Positions 42,603 through 51,312 of a DNA stretch of 64,000 nt are shown here, piece by piece. Where the stretch lies: NCBI RefSeq assembly GCF_036226665.1, contig NZ_CP109007.1, forward strand, positions 6,386,001 to 6,450,000, read 5' to 3'. The position numbers and the translations under genes were made by a program. Every line of letters begins with the position of its first letter. Positions within the stretch are counted from its first letter, which is position 1. Source of the stretch: Streptomyces sp. NBC_00691. GTDB lineage: Bacteria > Actinomycetota > Actinomycetes > Streptomycetales > Streptomycetaceae. Below the pieces are notes generated by a model, which saw only the letters and a list, made by a program, of their open reading frames with translations, ran no database searches and was not told where the DNA came from.

Positions 42603-43328
42603 ATGGCTTGGCACGGCGAGACGCTGGTCGGCTTCGACCTGGAGACGACCGGCACCGAACCGCTGGAGGCCCGCATCGTGACGGCCTCGATCATCGAGGT
42701 CGACGGCGGGAGACACGTCACACGCCGGCGGGACTGGCTCGCCGATCCGGGCATCCGCATCCCGGAGCAGGCCTCCGCGATCCACGGCATCAGCACCGAG
42801 CGGGCGGCCGCCGAGGGCCGGCCGGTGCGCGAGGTCGCCGACGAGATCGCGAAGGCCCTCGCCGAGTACTGGGAGGAAGGCGTCCCGGTCGTCGCGTACA
42901 ACGCCTCGTTCGACCTGACGCTGCTCTCCGCAGAGCTGCGGCGGCACGGACTGCCCTCGCTCAGCGAGCGGCTCGGCGGCGTCCCCATCGGACCCGTCGT
43001 CGACCCGTACACCATCGACCGGGCCGTCGACCGCTACCGGCGCGGCAAGCGGAACCTGGAAGCGGTCTGCGGGGAGTACGGGGTGGTGCTCGAAGCCGCC
43101 CATCAGGCGGCCGCCGACGCGCTCGCCGCCGTCCGGGTCGCCGTCGCGATAGCCGAGCGGCACCGCCAGGTCGCCGAACTGGACCCGGCCGAACTCCATG
43201 AGCGCCAAATCGTCTGGTACCGCGCCTGGGCCGAGAACTTCCAGGCCTTCCTGCGCCGCAAGGGCGACGCGGAGGCGGTCGTCGACTCCACGTGGCCCCT
43301 GCGCGAGACGGTCGCGGCGGCGGTCTAG
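42603..43328 (+). CDS. DEDDh 3'-5' exonuclease (DnaQ-like)
   Basis: 241 residues from ATG 42603 with a near-perfect AAGGAGG site. Exonuclease I motif LVGFDLETTGTEP, exo II VAYNASFDLTLL, and exo III HQAAADALAAVRV give the D-E-D-D-h set. Related to DNA polymerase III epsilon but alone, so it may act in repair or RNA turnover. Product ends with a short coiled-coil-like tail. Confidence 0.9.
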   Translation: MAWHGETLVGFDLETTGTEPLEARIVTASIIEVDGGRHVTRRRDWLADPGIRIPEQASAIHGISTERAAAEGRPVREVADEIAKALAEYWEEGVPVVAYNASFDLTLLSAELRRHGLPSLSERLGGVPIGPVVDPYTIDRAVDRYRRGKRNLEAVCGEYGVVLEAAHQAAADALAAVRVAVAIAERHRQVAELDPAELHERQIVWYRAWAENFQAFLRRKGDAEAVVDSTWPLRETVAAAV

Positions 43329-43338
43329 CGAGAGCGCG

Positions 43339-44163
43339 TCAGGAGTTCTCCTTCAGGAAGGAGAGCAGCAGGTCGTTCACCCTCTCCGGCTGGTCCAGGG
43401 GGAACCAGTGGCCCGCGTCCTCCACGCGCTCGTAGCGCCAGGGACCGGAGACATGCCCGCCGGTGTCCACCATCTGCCGCTCGTCGAGGAAACGGTCGCC
43501 GGTGGACCAGACACCCATGGCCGGGACGGACAGCGGAGGAAGCACCGGGGGCTCGCCCAGCTGGGTCTCGATGGACAGTCCCGACCGGTAGATCTGGAGG
43601 GCGGCGGTCAGCCCGCCCGGAGCGCGCAACGGCTCCAGGACGGCCTCCGCCTCCGCGTGGTCGTCCAGCATCTCGCGCAGCCGCGCGAAGTCCTCGCGGG
43701 AGAGCCACTCCTCGGCGAGTCCCTCGTGCTGGAACATCGACAGGTGCCACAGGCGCTGCCGCTGCTCCCAGCCCGCGGCCAGGATCGCCGCGAGATCGCC
43801 CACCGACATGAGGGTCACGCTCGCCACCCGGTCCGGCACGACCTGCGCGATTCCCTGCGACAGCCCCGACCCCCAGTCATGGCCGACCAGGTGGAACCGG
43901 TCGATCTCCAGCCGGGCGAGCAGTTCCAGGAGGTCGCCCACGTGCTTGGCCGGGGCGTACGCCTCCGGACCGCCCTCGGGACGGTCCGAGGCGCCGAAGC
44001 CCCGCAGCGTCGGAGCGACCGTCATGAACCCGGCCGCGTTCAGCGCCGGGATCTGATGACGCCACAGAGCGTGGCTGTCGGGGAAGCCGTGCACGAGCAG
44101 CACGGCCGGTCCCTCGCCGCTCACCTCGACGTCGAGCGTCACCTCGGACAGTTCCACGCGCAT
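43339..44163 (-). CDS. Alpha/beta hydrolase, epoxide-hydrolase-like
   Basis: 274 residues. Oxyanion motif LLVHGFPDSHALW, nucleophile elbow LVGHDWGSGLS with Asp as nucleophile (typical of epoxide hydrolases and haloalkane dehalogenases), an acid in GVWSTGDRFLDE, and the catalytic His in DAGHWFPLDQPE. Substrate unknown. Convergent with the exonuclease gene ten bases away. Confidence 0.85.
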   Translation of the reverse strand: MRVELSEVTLDVEVSGEGPAVLLVHGFPDSHALWRHQIPALNAAGFMTVAPTLRGFGASDRPEGGPEAYAPAKHVGDLLELLARLEIDRFHLVGHDWGSGLSQGIAQVVPDRVASVTLMSVGDLAAILAAGWEQRQRLWHLSMFQHEGLAEEWLSREDFARLREMLDDHAEAEAVLEPLRAPGGLTAALQIYRSGLSIETQLGEPPVLPPLSVPAMGVWSTGDRFLDERQMVDTGGHVSGPWRYERVEDAGHWFPLDQPERVNDLLLSFLKENS

Positions 44164-44210
44164 CCCAACACCCCGCTCTCGGAACCCGGTTCGGTCAGGA
44201 CCTCATCATG

Positions 44211-45068
44211 TCAGAACGGGTACCAGCGAACCTCGGGGTCGCCGTCCCGCAACGAGGCCACCCGCCGCTCGAATTCGGCCAGAGCCTTCGGGTTCGTCGG
44301 GGCGTGCTGCGCCACCCACGCGCAGCTCGCGGTCTCCCGGGCCCCGCGCAGCACCGCGCACCCCTCCCACTCCCGCACGTCCCAGCCGTACGCCTCGGTG
44401 AAGGCCTCGTACGCCGCCGGATCCAGGCCGTACCGGTCCCGGGAGAGGGCCAGCACCACGAGGTCGTGCTCGCGCAGATCGGAGGAGAAGGTCTCCAGAT
44501 CCACCAGGACCGGGCCGTCGGGGCCGACATGGACGTTCCGGGGGAGGGCGTCGCCATGGATCGGGCCCGGCGTCAGACGCGGCGTCAGCGCGGCCGCCGC
44601 CGGGGCGAAGGCATCGCGCCGCTCCCGCAGGAAGGCCGCGTCCGCCGGGTCGATCGCGTCGCCCGCGAGCCGCAGCCACCGCTCGACCCCGCCGAGCAGC
44701 TCCCGGCGCGGCAGCGTGAAGGCCGCCGGCTCGGGCAGCGCGTGGATCCGCCGGAGCAACGGCGCCAGATCGCGGGGCTCCGCGGGCCGTACGGCCTCGG
44801 GCAGCCGATGCCAGAACGTGAGCGGATGCCCCTCGACCAGCCGCGGCTTCTCCTCGGCGGCCCGCACCGCCGGGACCTCCGCCTCGGCCAGCCAGGCGGC
44901 CAGCGCCAGCTCCCGCTCCGCACGCTCGAACAGCTCGGCGTCCCGGCCCACCTTCACGGCGAGATCGCCCACGGCGAAGACCGCGTTCTCCCCGAGGGCC
45001 AGCAGCCGCGCCTCCGCGACCGGCACCCCCGCCGCGGCCAGGATCTCCCGCGCCCGCGCCTCGTCCAT
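44211..45068 (-). CDS. Aminoglycoside-phosphotransferase-like kinase
   Basis: 285 residues from ATG 45068 (GGGAGAGG upstream); an earlier in-frame start is less likely. APH/choline kinase fold with ENAVFAVGDLAVKVGRD (ATP-binding Lys), GPIHGDALPRNVHVG (catalytic HGD), and VLVDLETFSSDLREHDL (metal Asp). Members phosphorylate aminoglycosides, homoserine or other small molecules; no resistance phenotype can be read from sequence. Confidence 0.8.
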   Translation of the reverse strand: MDEARAREILAAAGVPVAEARLLALGENAVFAVGDLAVKVGRDAELFERAERELALAAWLAEAEVPAVRAAEEKPRLVEGHPLTFWHRLPEAVRPAEPRDLAPLLRRIHALPEPAAFTLPRRELLGGVERWLRLAGDAIDPADAAFLRERRDAFAPAAAALTPRLTPGPIHGDALPRNVHVGPDGPVLVDLETFSSDLREHDLVVLALSRDRYGLDPAAYEAFTEAYGWDVREWEGCAVLRGARETASCAWVAQHAPTNPKALAEFERRVASLRDGDPEVRWYPF

Positions 45069-45216
45069 CGACCTCTCCCTTACCTGTGTGATTGCGCCAA
45101 AGTCTCCCATCCGCGCTGCTCACCGCGCAGGCCGCCTTGACGCTGCCCCGGGCCGTCAGGACCATGGCCAGATTCCCGCGGCGGCGGCCGGGGGCGGACG
45201 GACGGGGGTCGGATCG

Positions 45217-46161
45217 GTGAGCTCGCTGACCGCGACGAAGCGGCCCGGCCGGACGCGCGCGCCGCGCGCCGCCCACCGGACACGCCCGCGCGGCCCCGAC
45301 CTCGGGGCCTGGTTCCTGGTGCTCCCGGCGCTGCTGCCGATCCTGGTCCTCAGCGTCGGACCGCTCCTCTACGGCATCGCGCTCGCCTTCACGGACGCCC
45401 AGTCCGGCCGCACCCGGGCGACCGGCTGGGTGGGCACCCTCAACTTCCAGGACCTGCTGCACGACACCCTGTTCTGGGACTCGTTCCGCATCGGCGCGGT
45501 CTGGGCCGTCGGGGTCACCGTCCCCCAGTTCCTGCTCGCCCTCGGCCTCGCCCTCCTGCTCGACCAGAAGCTCCGCTTCCGCTGGCTGGCGCGCGCCCTC
45601 GCCATCGTTCCCTGGGCGATGCCCGAGGTCGTCGTCGGCATCATGTGGCGGCTCGTCTACAACCCCGACGCCGGCGTCCTCAACGAGACCCTCCGGAACC
45701 TGGGCCTCGGCGAGGGCCGCGACTGGCTCTCCGGCCTCGCCACCGCCCTTCCCGCCGTGATCGTCGTCGGCGTCTGGGCCGGGATGCCGCAGACCACCGT
45801 CGCCCTGCTCGCCGGACTCCAGAACACCCCGCACGAACTCCACGAGGCCGCCGCCCTCGACGGCGCCGGAGCCTGGCGCCGCTTCCGCGTCGTCACCTGG
45901 CCCGCGCTCCGGCCGGTCGCCCTCGCCATCACCGCCCTCAACCTCATCTGGAACTTCAACTCCTTCGCCCTGGTCTATGTGCTGACCAACGGCGGACCGG
46001 GCGGCCGGACCCGGCTCCCCATGCTCTTCGCCTACGAAGAGGCCTTCCGGTACGGGCAGTTCGGCTACGCCGCCGCGATGGGCTGCGTGATGATCGCCGC
46101 CGTCTCGGTGCTCATCGCCCTCTCCCTCGTACGACGGCTGAAAGGGGACCAGGACCGGTGA
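45217..46161 (+). CDS. Carbohydrate ABC transporter permease 1
   Basis: 314 residues, GTG start at 45217. MalF-type permease: six main membrane segments (WFLVLPALLPILVLSVGPLLYGIALAF, IGAVWAVGVTVPQFLLALGLALLL and others) and the EAA loop EAAALDGAGAWRRFRVVTWPAL that contacts the ATPase. The second permease overlaps the stop (GTGA). The import system's ATPase is not in this cluster; Streptomyces sugar importers often share the distant MsiK ATPase. Confidence 0.9.
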   Translation: MSSLTATKRPGRTRAPRAAHRTRPRGPDLGAWFLVLPALLPILVLSVGPLLYGIALAFTDAQSGRTRATGWVGTLNFQDLLHDTLFWDSFRIGAVWAVGVTVPQFLLALGLALLLDQKLRFRWLARALAIVPWAMPEVVVGIMWRLVYNPDAGVLNETLRNLGLGEGRDWLSGLATALPAVIVVGVWAGMPQTTVALLAGLQNTPHELHEAAALDGAGAWRRFRVVTWPALRPVALAITALNLIWNFNSFALVYVLTNGGPGGRTRLPMLFAYEEAFRYGQFGYAAAMGCVMIAAVSVLIALSLVRRLKGDQDR

Positions 46162-47000
46162 GCGCCCTCCGGACGAGCCGACCCGCGCGATGCGGCCAGT
46201 ACCTGGCCCTCCTCGCCTATCTGGTCTTCCTCGCCCTCCCCTTCCTCTGGCTGGTCTCCACCGCCTTCAAGCCCGCCCCCGAACTCGCCTCGCTGCACCC
46301 CACCTGGATCCCGAAGGACCCCACGCTCGACAACTTCCGGCAGGCCTTCGACGAACAGCCGCTGCTCAGGGCCGCCGGGAACAGCCTGGTCGCCGCGGTC
46401 GCCGCCGCCGTGATCGCGGTGGCCGTCGCGACCCCGCTCGCCTATGTGACGGCCCGCCACCGGGGCAGGCTCGCCTCGGCCGCGACCGGCTGGGTGGTGA
46501 TCAGCCAGGCGTTCCCGTTCGTCCTCGTGATCATCCCGCTCTTCCTGATCCTCAAGAACCTGCACCTCGTGAACAGCGTGTCCGGGCTCGTCCTGGTCTA
46601 CGTGGTCTGGTCGCTGCCCTTCGCCCTCTGGATGCTGACGGGGTACGTCCGGGCCGTCCCCGCCGAACTGGAGGAGGCCGCGGCCGTCGACGGCGCGGGC
46701 CGGCTCCGTACCCTCGTCTCGGTCACCGCCCCGCTGCTCGTCCCCGGCATCGTCGCCACCGCCCTCTTCGCCTTCGTCACCGCGTGGAACGAGTTCTTCT
46801 TCGCGCTCGTCCTGCTCAAGACCCCGGAGAAGCAGACCCTGCCGGTCGTCCTCACCCACTTCCTCGGCGCCGAGGGCGTCGCCGACCTGGGCCCCCTGGC
46901 CGCCGCCGCCTTCCTCGCCACGCTGCCCTCCCTCGTCGTCTTCGGCCTCCTCCAACGGCGGATCACCGGCGGGATGCTGGCCGGGGCGGTGAAGTCATGA
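46158..47000 (+). CDS. Carbohydrate ABC transporter permease 2
   Basis: 280 residues, GTG start overlapping the upstream stop by four bases. MalG-type permease with segments such as YLALLAYLVFLALPFLWLVSTAF, SLVAAVAAAVIAVAVATPLAYV, VISQAFPFVLVIIPLFLIL, and EAA loop EEAAAVDGAGRLRTLVSVTAPLL. It pairs with permease 1 to form the translocation pore. Overlaps the solute-binding protein start. Confidence 0.9.
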   Translation: MSALRTSRPARCGQYLALLAYLVFLALPFLWLVSTAFKPAPELASLHPTWIPKDPTLDNFRQAFDEQPLLRAAGNSLVAAVAAAVIAVAVATPLAYVTARHRGRLASAATGWVVISQAFPFVLVIIPLFLILKNLHLVNSVSGLVLVYVVWSLPFALWMLTGYVRAVPAELEEAAAVDGAGRLRTLVSVTAPLLVPGIVATALFAFVTAWNEFFFALVLLKTPEKQTLPVVLTHFLGAEGVADLGPLAAAAFLATLPSLVVFGLLQRRITGGMLAGAVKS

Positions 47001-48292
47001 GACGACGGATCCTCGCCCTCACCGCCGCGTTCGCCCTGCTCGCCACCGGCTGTACGGCGGGGGACGACGCTCCCGAGGACGGGGTCGTACGGCTCCGCTT
47101 CCAGTCCCTCGCCTGGCAGAAGGAGTCCGTCGACGCCAACCGGCAACTGGTGAGCGAGTGGAACGCCACCCACCCCGACGTCCAGATCGACTACGTCCAG
47201 GGCAGCTGGGACTCCGTCCACGACCAGCTCCTCACCTCCTTCGAGGGAGGCGAGGCGCCCGACATCATCCACGACGCCTCCGACGACCTCGCAGACTTCG
47301 CCTACGGCGGCGACCTCGCCGACCTCCGCACCCTGCTGCCCGCCCGGCTCCGCGCCGACATCCCCGCCCGCAGCTGGGAGACGACCACCTTCGGCGAGGG
47401 GATCTACGGCGTGCCGTTCCTCCAGGAACCGCGCGTGCTCATCGCCAACCGGAAGATCCTCGAAGCCTCCGGCGTCCGCCTCCCGACCCCGGAGGAACCC
47501 TGGACCTGGAGCGAGTTCCGGCAGATCGCCCAGGACCTCACCCGCACCCTGGGTTCCGGCCGGTACGCCGTCGCCTGGCCGCTCAAGGAGCCCGTCTCCG
47601 TCAGCCTCAACCTCGGACTCTCGGCGGGCGGGCAGCTGTTCCACCGGGAGGCCGACGGCCGGGTGACCGTCCGCTTCACCGAGGCCGACGCCGTCGTCCC
47701 CGGCACGATCCACGAGCAGGTCGTCACCGACCGCACCGCCCCGCGCACCACCCTCGGCAGCGGCGGATCCGACACCCTCCCCGGCTTCTTCGCCGGCAGG
47801 TACGCGATGGTCCCGCTGGGTTTCGCCTACCGGCAGCAGATCGCCCAGCAGGCCCCCGAGGGCTTCGAGTGGACCGTCCTGCCGGCCCCCGCCGGAGACG
47901 CGGGGCTCACCCAGGGCGTCTCCCCGCAGACCCTGTCGATCGCCGAGGACAGCCCGTACAAGAAGGAGGCGGCCGCCTTCCTCGACTTCTTCCTGCGCCC
48001 GGAGAACATGGTGCGGCTCGCGCGCGGCGACTGGATGCTGCCCACCGGAACGGCCGCGCTCGCCGACCCCTCCCTGCACACCGCCCGGGACGGCTGGGCG
48101 ACGGGAGCCGCGGTGGCCGAACGGCTGCGGCCCGCCCCGGCGCAGTCGGTGCGCGGCTACCCGGAGTGGAAGGACAAGGTGGCGACCCCCGCCTTCCAGG
48201 AGTACTACAGCGGCGCCATCGACGGCGCCGAGCTGCGCCGGCGTCTGGTGACGGACGGCAATCGGGTGCTCGCCCGCTATCAGCGCAAATGA
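46997..48292 (+). CDS. Carbohydrate ABC transporter substrate-binding lipoprotein
   Basis: 431 residues. Lipoprotein signal with lipobox LATGC (Cys19). Type I extracellular solute-binding fold: VVRLRFQSLAWQKESVDANRQL, VQIDYVQGSWDSVHDQLLTSF, ADFAYGGDLADLR, YAVAWPLKEP and PAFQEYYSGAIDGAELRRRL. The specific sugar is unknown. It is the third gene of the operon, after both permeases, the reverse of the usual order. The ATG overlaps the permease stop. Confidence 0.9.
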   Translation: MRRRILALTAAFALLATGCTAGDDAPEDGVVRLRFQSLAWQKESVDANRQLVSEWNATHPDVQIDYVQGSWDSVHDQLLTSFEGGEAPDIIHDASDDLADFAYGGDLADLRTLLPARLRADIPARSWETTTFGEGIYGVPFLQEPRVLIANRKILEASGVRLPTPEEPWTWSEFRQIAQDLTRTLGSGRYAVAWPLKEPVSVSLNLGLSAGGQLFHREADGRVTVRFTEADAVVPGTIHEQVVTDRTAPRTTLGSGGSDTLPGFFAGRYAMVPLGFAYRQQIAQQAPEGFEWTVLPAPAGDAGLTQGVSPQTLSIAEDSPYKKEAAAFLDFFLRPENMVRLARGDWMLPTGTAALADPSLHTARDGWATGAAVAERLRPAPAQSVRGYPEWKDKVATPAFQEYYSGAIDGAELRRRLVTDGNRVLARYQRK

Positions 48293-48444
48293 CGCCTTCA
48301 CCAAGGGTTCGGCATTACGAAAGTTTGTTGGATAAGTCACAGATGGGTGAAGGGTCTTCTCGCGGATCCCCCTGATCGGACAGTGTTCGAACCGGTCACC
48401 GCGCCGCCCCCCACGAGGCGCGGTGGCCCGCCTAGATTTGACCC
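48293..48444. other. Intergenic region
   Basis: A relatively A/T-rich segment (TTACGAAAGTTTGTTGGATAA near 48314) follows the sugar-importer operon, with no clear hairpin. TAGATT at 48433-48438 is a good -10 for the next gene, seven bases before its ATG. Confidence 0.4.
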
Positions 48445-49002
48445 ATGACGAAGAAGACGTACGCGGCCCTGCTCCGCGGCATCAACGTGAGCGGACACCG
48501 CAAGGTCCCCATGGCGGAACTCCGCCCCCTGCTCGAAGGCCTCGGGCACACGGACGTCCGCACCTACCTCCAGAGCGGGAACGCCGTCTTCACCACCGAG
48601 TCCGGCGCCGGGGAGGACGCGCTCGCCACCGCACTCGAGGACGCGATCGAGGAGCGGTTCGGCTTCCGCGTCGACTGCCTCGTCCGCGACGGCGCCTACC
48701 TGGCCGCGGTGGCCGAGGCCTGCCCCTTCCCGGCCGCCGAGCTCAAGGGCAGGGAACTCCACGCCATCTACTACTCCGGGCCCGCGGACCCCGAGCGCTT
48801 CGCCTCGATCGACCGCGAGGCCTACCTCCCCGAGGAGTTCGCCCTCGGCGACCGGGTGCTCTACCTCCACGTCCCCGACGGCCTGGGGACCTCCCGGCTG
48901 GCCGACGTGGTCAGCCGCCCGGCCGTCGTGAAGGGGCTCGTCGCCACCGCCCGGAACTGGAACACCGTGGTCAGGCTCATCGAGATGACCAGGGAGGACT
49001 GA
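48445..49002 (+). CDS. DUF1697 domain protein
   Basis: 185 residues matching DUF1697: TYAALLRGINVSGHRKVPMAELRPLLEGLGHTDVRTYLQSGNAVF, then ALEDAIEERFGFRVDCLVR, HAIYYSGPADPERFASIDRE and NWNTVVRLIEM. The family has a ferredoxin-like fold and no known function. The start sits just after a TAGATT -10 element, so translation is probably leaderless. Confidence 0.9.
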   Translation: MTKKTYAALLRGINVSGHRKVPMAELRPLLEGLGHTDVRTYLQSGNAVFTTESGAGEDALATALEDAIEERFGFRVDCLVRDGAYLAAVAEACPFPAAELKGRELHAIYYSGPADPERFASIDREAYLPEEFALGDRVLYLHVPDGLGTSRLADVVSRPAVVKGLVATARNWNTVVRLIEMTRED

Positions 49003-49076
49003 CCGGGAAGTGGCCCAGTGCAGAGGTGCTCGATTGGACCACGGGGGCAGGCCAATGGCTGGCTAGATTTCACGGT

Positions 49077-49703
49077 ATGACGAGCATCGCGACCGCGCCC
49101 CGCCCCACCGTCGACTTCTACTTCGACCCCGCCTGCCCCTTCGCCTGGATCACCTCCCGGTGGATCCTGGAGGTCGAGCGCGAGCGGGACATCGAACTCC
49201 GCTTCAAGGTCATGAGCCTCTACCTGCACAACGAGGGCAACACCCTGCCCGACTGGTACCGGGAACTCGTCGACGCCTCGATCGGACCGGTCAGAGTCGC
49301 GGCGGCCGCCGCCGAGCGGCACGGCGAGGAGGTCCTGCGCCCGCTCTACACGGCGTACGGAACCCGCATCCACGAGCAGAAGCGGCGGGACTTCGACGCG
49401 GTGGTCGCCGAGTCGCTCGCCGAACTCGGCCTGCCCGCCGAACTCGCCGGGGCCGCCCACGACCCGGCCCGCGACGAGGCCGTCCGCCGCAGCCACGACG
49501 CCGGCAAGGACCCCGACGCCGACGCGTACATCGGCACGCCCACGATCCATGTGGACGGCACCGTGTGGTTCGGCCCGGTGCTGCGGGCCGTCCCGCGCGG
49601 CGCACGCGCGGCCGAACTGTTCGACAGCTTCCGGGTCCTCGCCGGGCACCCGGACCTCTTCGAGCTGAAGCGGACCCGTACGGGCGGCCTCGACTTCAGC
49701 TAG
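49077..49703 (+). CDS. DsbA-family protein, mycothiol-dependent nitroreductase-like (Rv2466c type)
   Basis: 208 residues. Thioredoxin-like DsbA fold with the active-site FDPACPFAWITSRWILEVE (CxF rather than CxxC), DWYRELVDASIGPVRVAAAAAERHG and YIGTPTIHVDGTVWFGPVL with the cis-Pro loop. The best-known relative is mycobacterial Rv2466c, a mycothiol-dependent nitroreductase. The cofactor role here is inferred from family. The ATG follows TAGATT by seven bases. Confidence 0.85.
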   Translation: MTSIATAPRPTVDFYFDPACPFAWITSRWILEVERERDIELRFKVMSLYLHNEGNTLPDWYRELVDASIGPVRVAAAAAERHGEEVLRPLYTAYGTRIHEQKRRDFDAVVAESLAELGLPAELAGAAHDPARDEAVRRSHDAGKDPDADAYIGTPTIHVDGTVWFGPVLRAVPRGARAAELFDSFRVLAGHPDLFELKRTRTGGLDFS

Positions 49704-49741
49704 CCGCCGTCCGCACACCCGGAGGGGGCGCGGTGCGGGGA

Positions 49742-49766
49742 CTGCCTCCCGACGAGCGGGAGGCAG
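49742..49766. terminator. Hairpin between convergent genes
   Basis: CTGCCTCCCG and its exact complement around a five-base loop, between the nitroreductase-like gene and the D,D-peptidase gene. Confidence 0.65.
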
Positions 49767-49809
49767 CCGGGGGCGGCCCCGGCACCGTGGTGGGCCGGAG
49801 GCCGCCGCG

Positions 49810-50700
49810 TCACCTGCGGAAGCCGTAGTCCAGCAGCTTCTTCACATCGGCGGCCCTGTTCGTCTCGTTCGACGAGGCGAGCACGGTGCCGATGACCGTC
49901 TTGCCGTTCCGGGTGGCCGCGAAGACCAGGCAGTACTTGGCCTGCGGGCCCGAACCGGTCTTCACGCCGATCGCACCGCTGTAGGTGCTCAGGAGCTTGT
50001 TCGTGTTGGTCCACGACATGTACCGGTAACCACCGGACTTCGTGGTCACCTTCTGCTTCGTGGACTTCGTCGCGACCACCGTGCGGAACGTGGAGTTCTT
50101 CATCGCACTGCTCGCGAGCTTCGTCAGATCGCGCGGGGTCGAGTAGTTGCTCCCATTGCTTATTCCGTCGAACGAGTCGAAGTGGGTGTTCCGCATGCCG
50201 AGGTTCCTCGCCTCGGTGTTCATCTTCCCGATGAACGACTTGATGCGGGCCGCCCGCGTCGTGCCGGTGCCGAACTTGTCGGCCAGCGCGTAGGCCGCGT
50301 CACAGCCCGACGGCAGCATCAGACCGTAGAGGAGCTGACGCACCGTCACCTTGTCGCCGACGATGAGCCGGGCGGACGAGGCGTTCTTGGAGACGATGTA
50401 GTCGCTGTACGCCTTGTCGACGGTGACCTTGGCGTCCAGGTTCAGACCCCGCTGGGCCAGCACCACCTTCGCGGTCATGATCTTGGTGGTCGAGCCGGTC
50501 GACCGGCGGATGTCCGCGGCCTTCCCGAACAGCGTCGCGCCCGTCCCGTTGTTCATGACGAAACCGCCCGCGGCGGTGATCGACGGGGCGGGCGGCGGCG
50601 CGGCGTACGCCTGGCCCGTGAAGAGGCCGCCGGCCAGCACGGCCGAGGCCGTGAACGTGACGGTGACGGCTCTGCGCACGCCGAGTGTCGAAGTGATCAA
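49810..50700 (-). CDS. D-alanyl-D-alanine carboxypeptidase (S11), secreted
   Basis: 296 residues from TTG 50700, preferred because AAGGGCAGAAG sits at ribosome-site distance and a perfect hairpin lies upstream; an ATG 81 bases earlier would run through that hairpin. Signal VRRAVTVTFTASAVLAGGLFTGQAYA, then an S11 penicillin-binding fold: GSTTKIMTAK (SxxK), LPSGCDAAYALAD (SGC in place of SxN) and VKTGSGPQAKYCLVFA (KTG). It trims cell-wall pentapeptides outside the membrane. SGC is a known variant in Streptomyces relatives, as far as I recall. Confidence 0.85.
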   Translation of the reverse strand: MITSTLGVRRAVTVTFTASAVLAGGLFTGQAYAAPPPAPSITAAGGFVMNNGTGATLFGKAADIRRSTGSTTKIMTAKVVLAQRGLNLDAKVTVDKAYSDYIVSKNASSARLIVGDKVTVRQLLYGLMLPSGCDAAYALADKFGTGTTRAARIKSFIGKMNTEARNLGMRNTHFDSFDGISNGSNYSTPRDLTKLASSAMKNSTFRTVVATKSTKQKVTTKSGGYRYMSWTNTNKLLSTYSGAIGVKTGSGPQAKYCLVFAATRNGKTVIGTVLASSNETNRAADVKKLLDYGFRR

Positions 50701-50726
50701 AGTCTTCTGCCCTTGGTAGGAACCGA

Positions 50727-50758
50727 TGTGCGCCGGGTCCGTGCGGACCCGGCGCACA
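50727..50758. promoter_or_regulatory. Perfect hairpin in the D,D-peptidase leader
   Basis: TGTGCGCCGGGTCCG, two bases TG, then its exact complement, 26 bases upstream of the TTG start and just before the ribosome site. It could act as a translational switch or RNA-stabilising stem. Confidence 0.5.
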
Positions 50759-50971
50759 GAAGACGCTTGGGACGGGTCCATGGATGCACGGCCTGGCCAT
50801 GAAGTTCATCGCATCCGTTGCCCAACGAGCGGGGGCGCCAAGGGGAACGGCACCGCCGCTCCTGCTCCGGGGCGTCGAGGCCGTGACCGGAAGGATCCGG
50901 AAGGATCCGGAAGGGACGACTTAGGTGTATTGAGCACGAGCGTTGTTGACACTGGCGGGTCTTGAACATGG

Positions 50972-51027
50972 CGAAGACCTCCGGTGTGGTGGGAGCTGTC
51001 TGGGAACTCACCTCACGGAGGTCTTCG
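50972..51027. repeat. 12-bp inverted repeat at a transposase remnant
   Basis: CGAAGACCTCCG (50972-50983) pairs with CGGAGGTCTTCG (51016-51027) around 32 bases, immediately before the transposase-like remnant. It may be the end or promoter hairpin of a former insertion sequence. Confidence 0.45.
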
Positions 51028-51278
51028 TGGCCCACCGTAATGCCCGGCCGCACCGCATCCCTACGGTCCACGCGTGGTTCTCGGCCCGGCCGCGGGACTG
51101 GCGTAATGAGGCGTGGGAGACCGACCACGTACAGGCGCCGGTGCTGGTCGATGTGGACGGCCATGCCCGCAGCCCGTGGGTCACGTGGTTCACCGATTGC
51201 GCGGCGAACGCGATCACGGGGGTGGCGGTCACGCCGGGGCATCCGTCACGGGAGTCGGTCATGACGGGTGCGGGGTGA
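51027..51278 (+). pseudogene. Fragment of a DDE transposase/integrase core
   Basis: About 83 residues remain: RPHRIPTVHAWFSARPRDW then AWETDHVQAPVLVDVDGHAR and PWVTWFTDCAANAITGVAVTPGHPS. The TDH ... TDCA spacing resembles the first two acidic positions of a Mu/Tn552-type integrase core. The rest of the core and the N-terminal DNA-binding domain are absent, so it is a remnant. It abuts the first lectin gene. Confidence 0.5.
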
Positions 51279-51312
51279 AAGCGTGGACCGCCCACACCCC
51301 GCCGCGGAATCG

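Noticed and set aside
43198..46161. Plus-strand frame of 987 codons.
   Set aside because: Only the final 314 codons (sugar permease) are real; the earlier part is antisense to the hydrolase and kinase genes.
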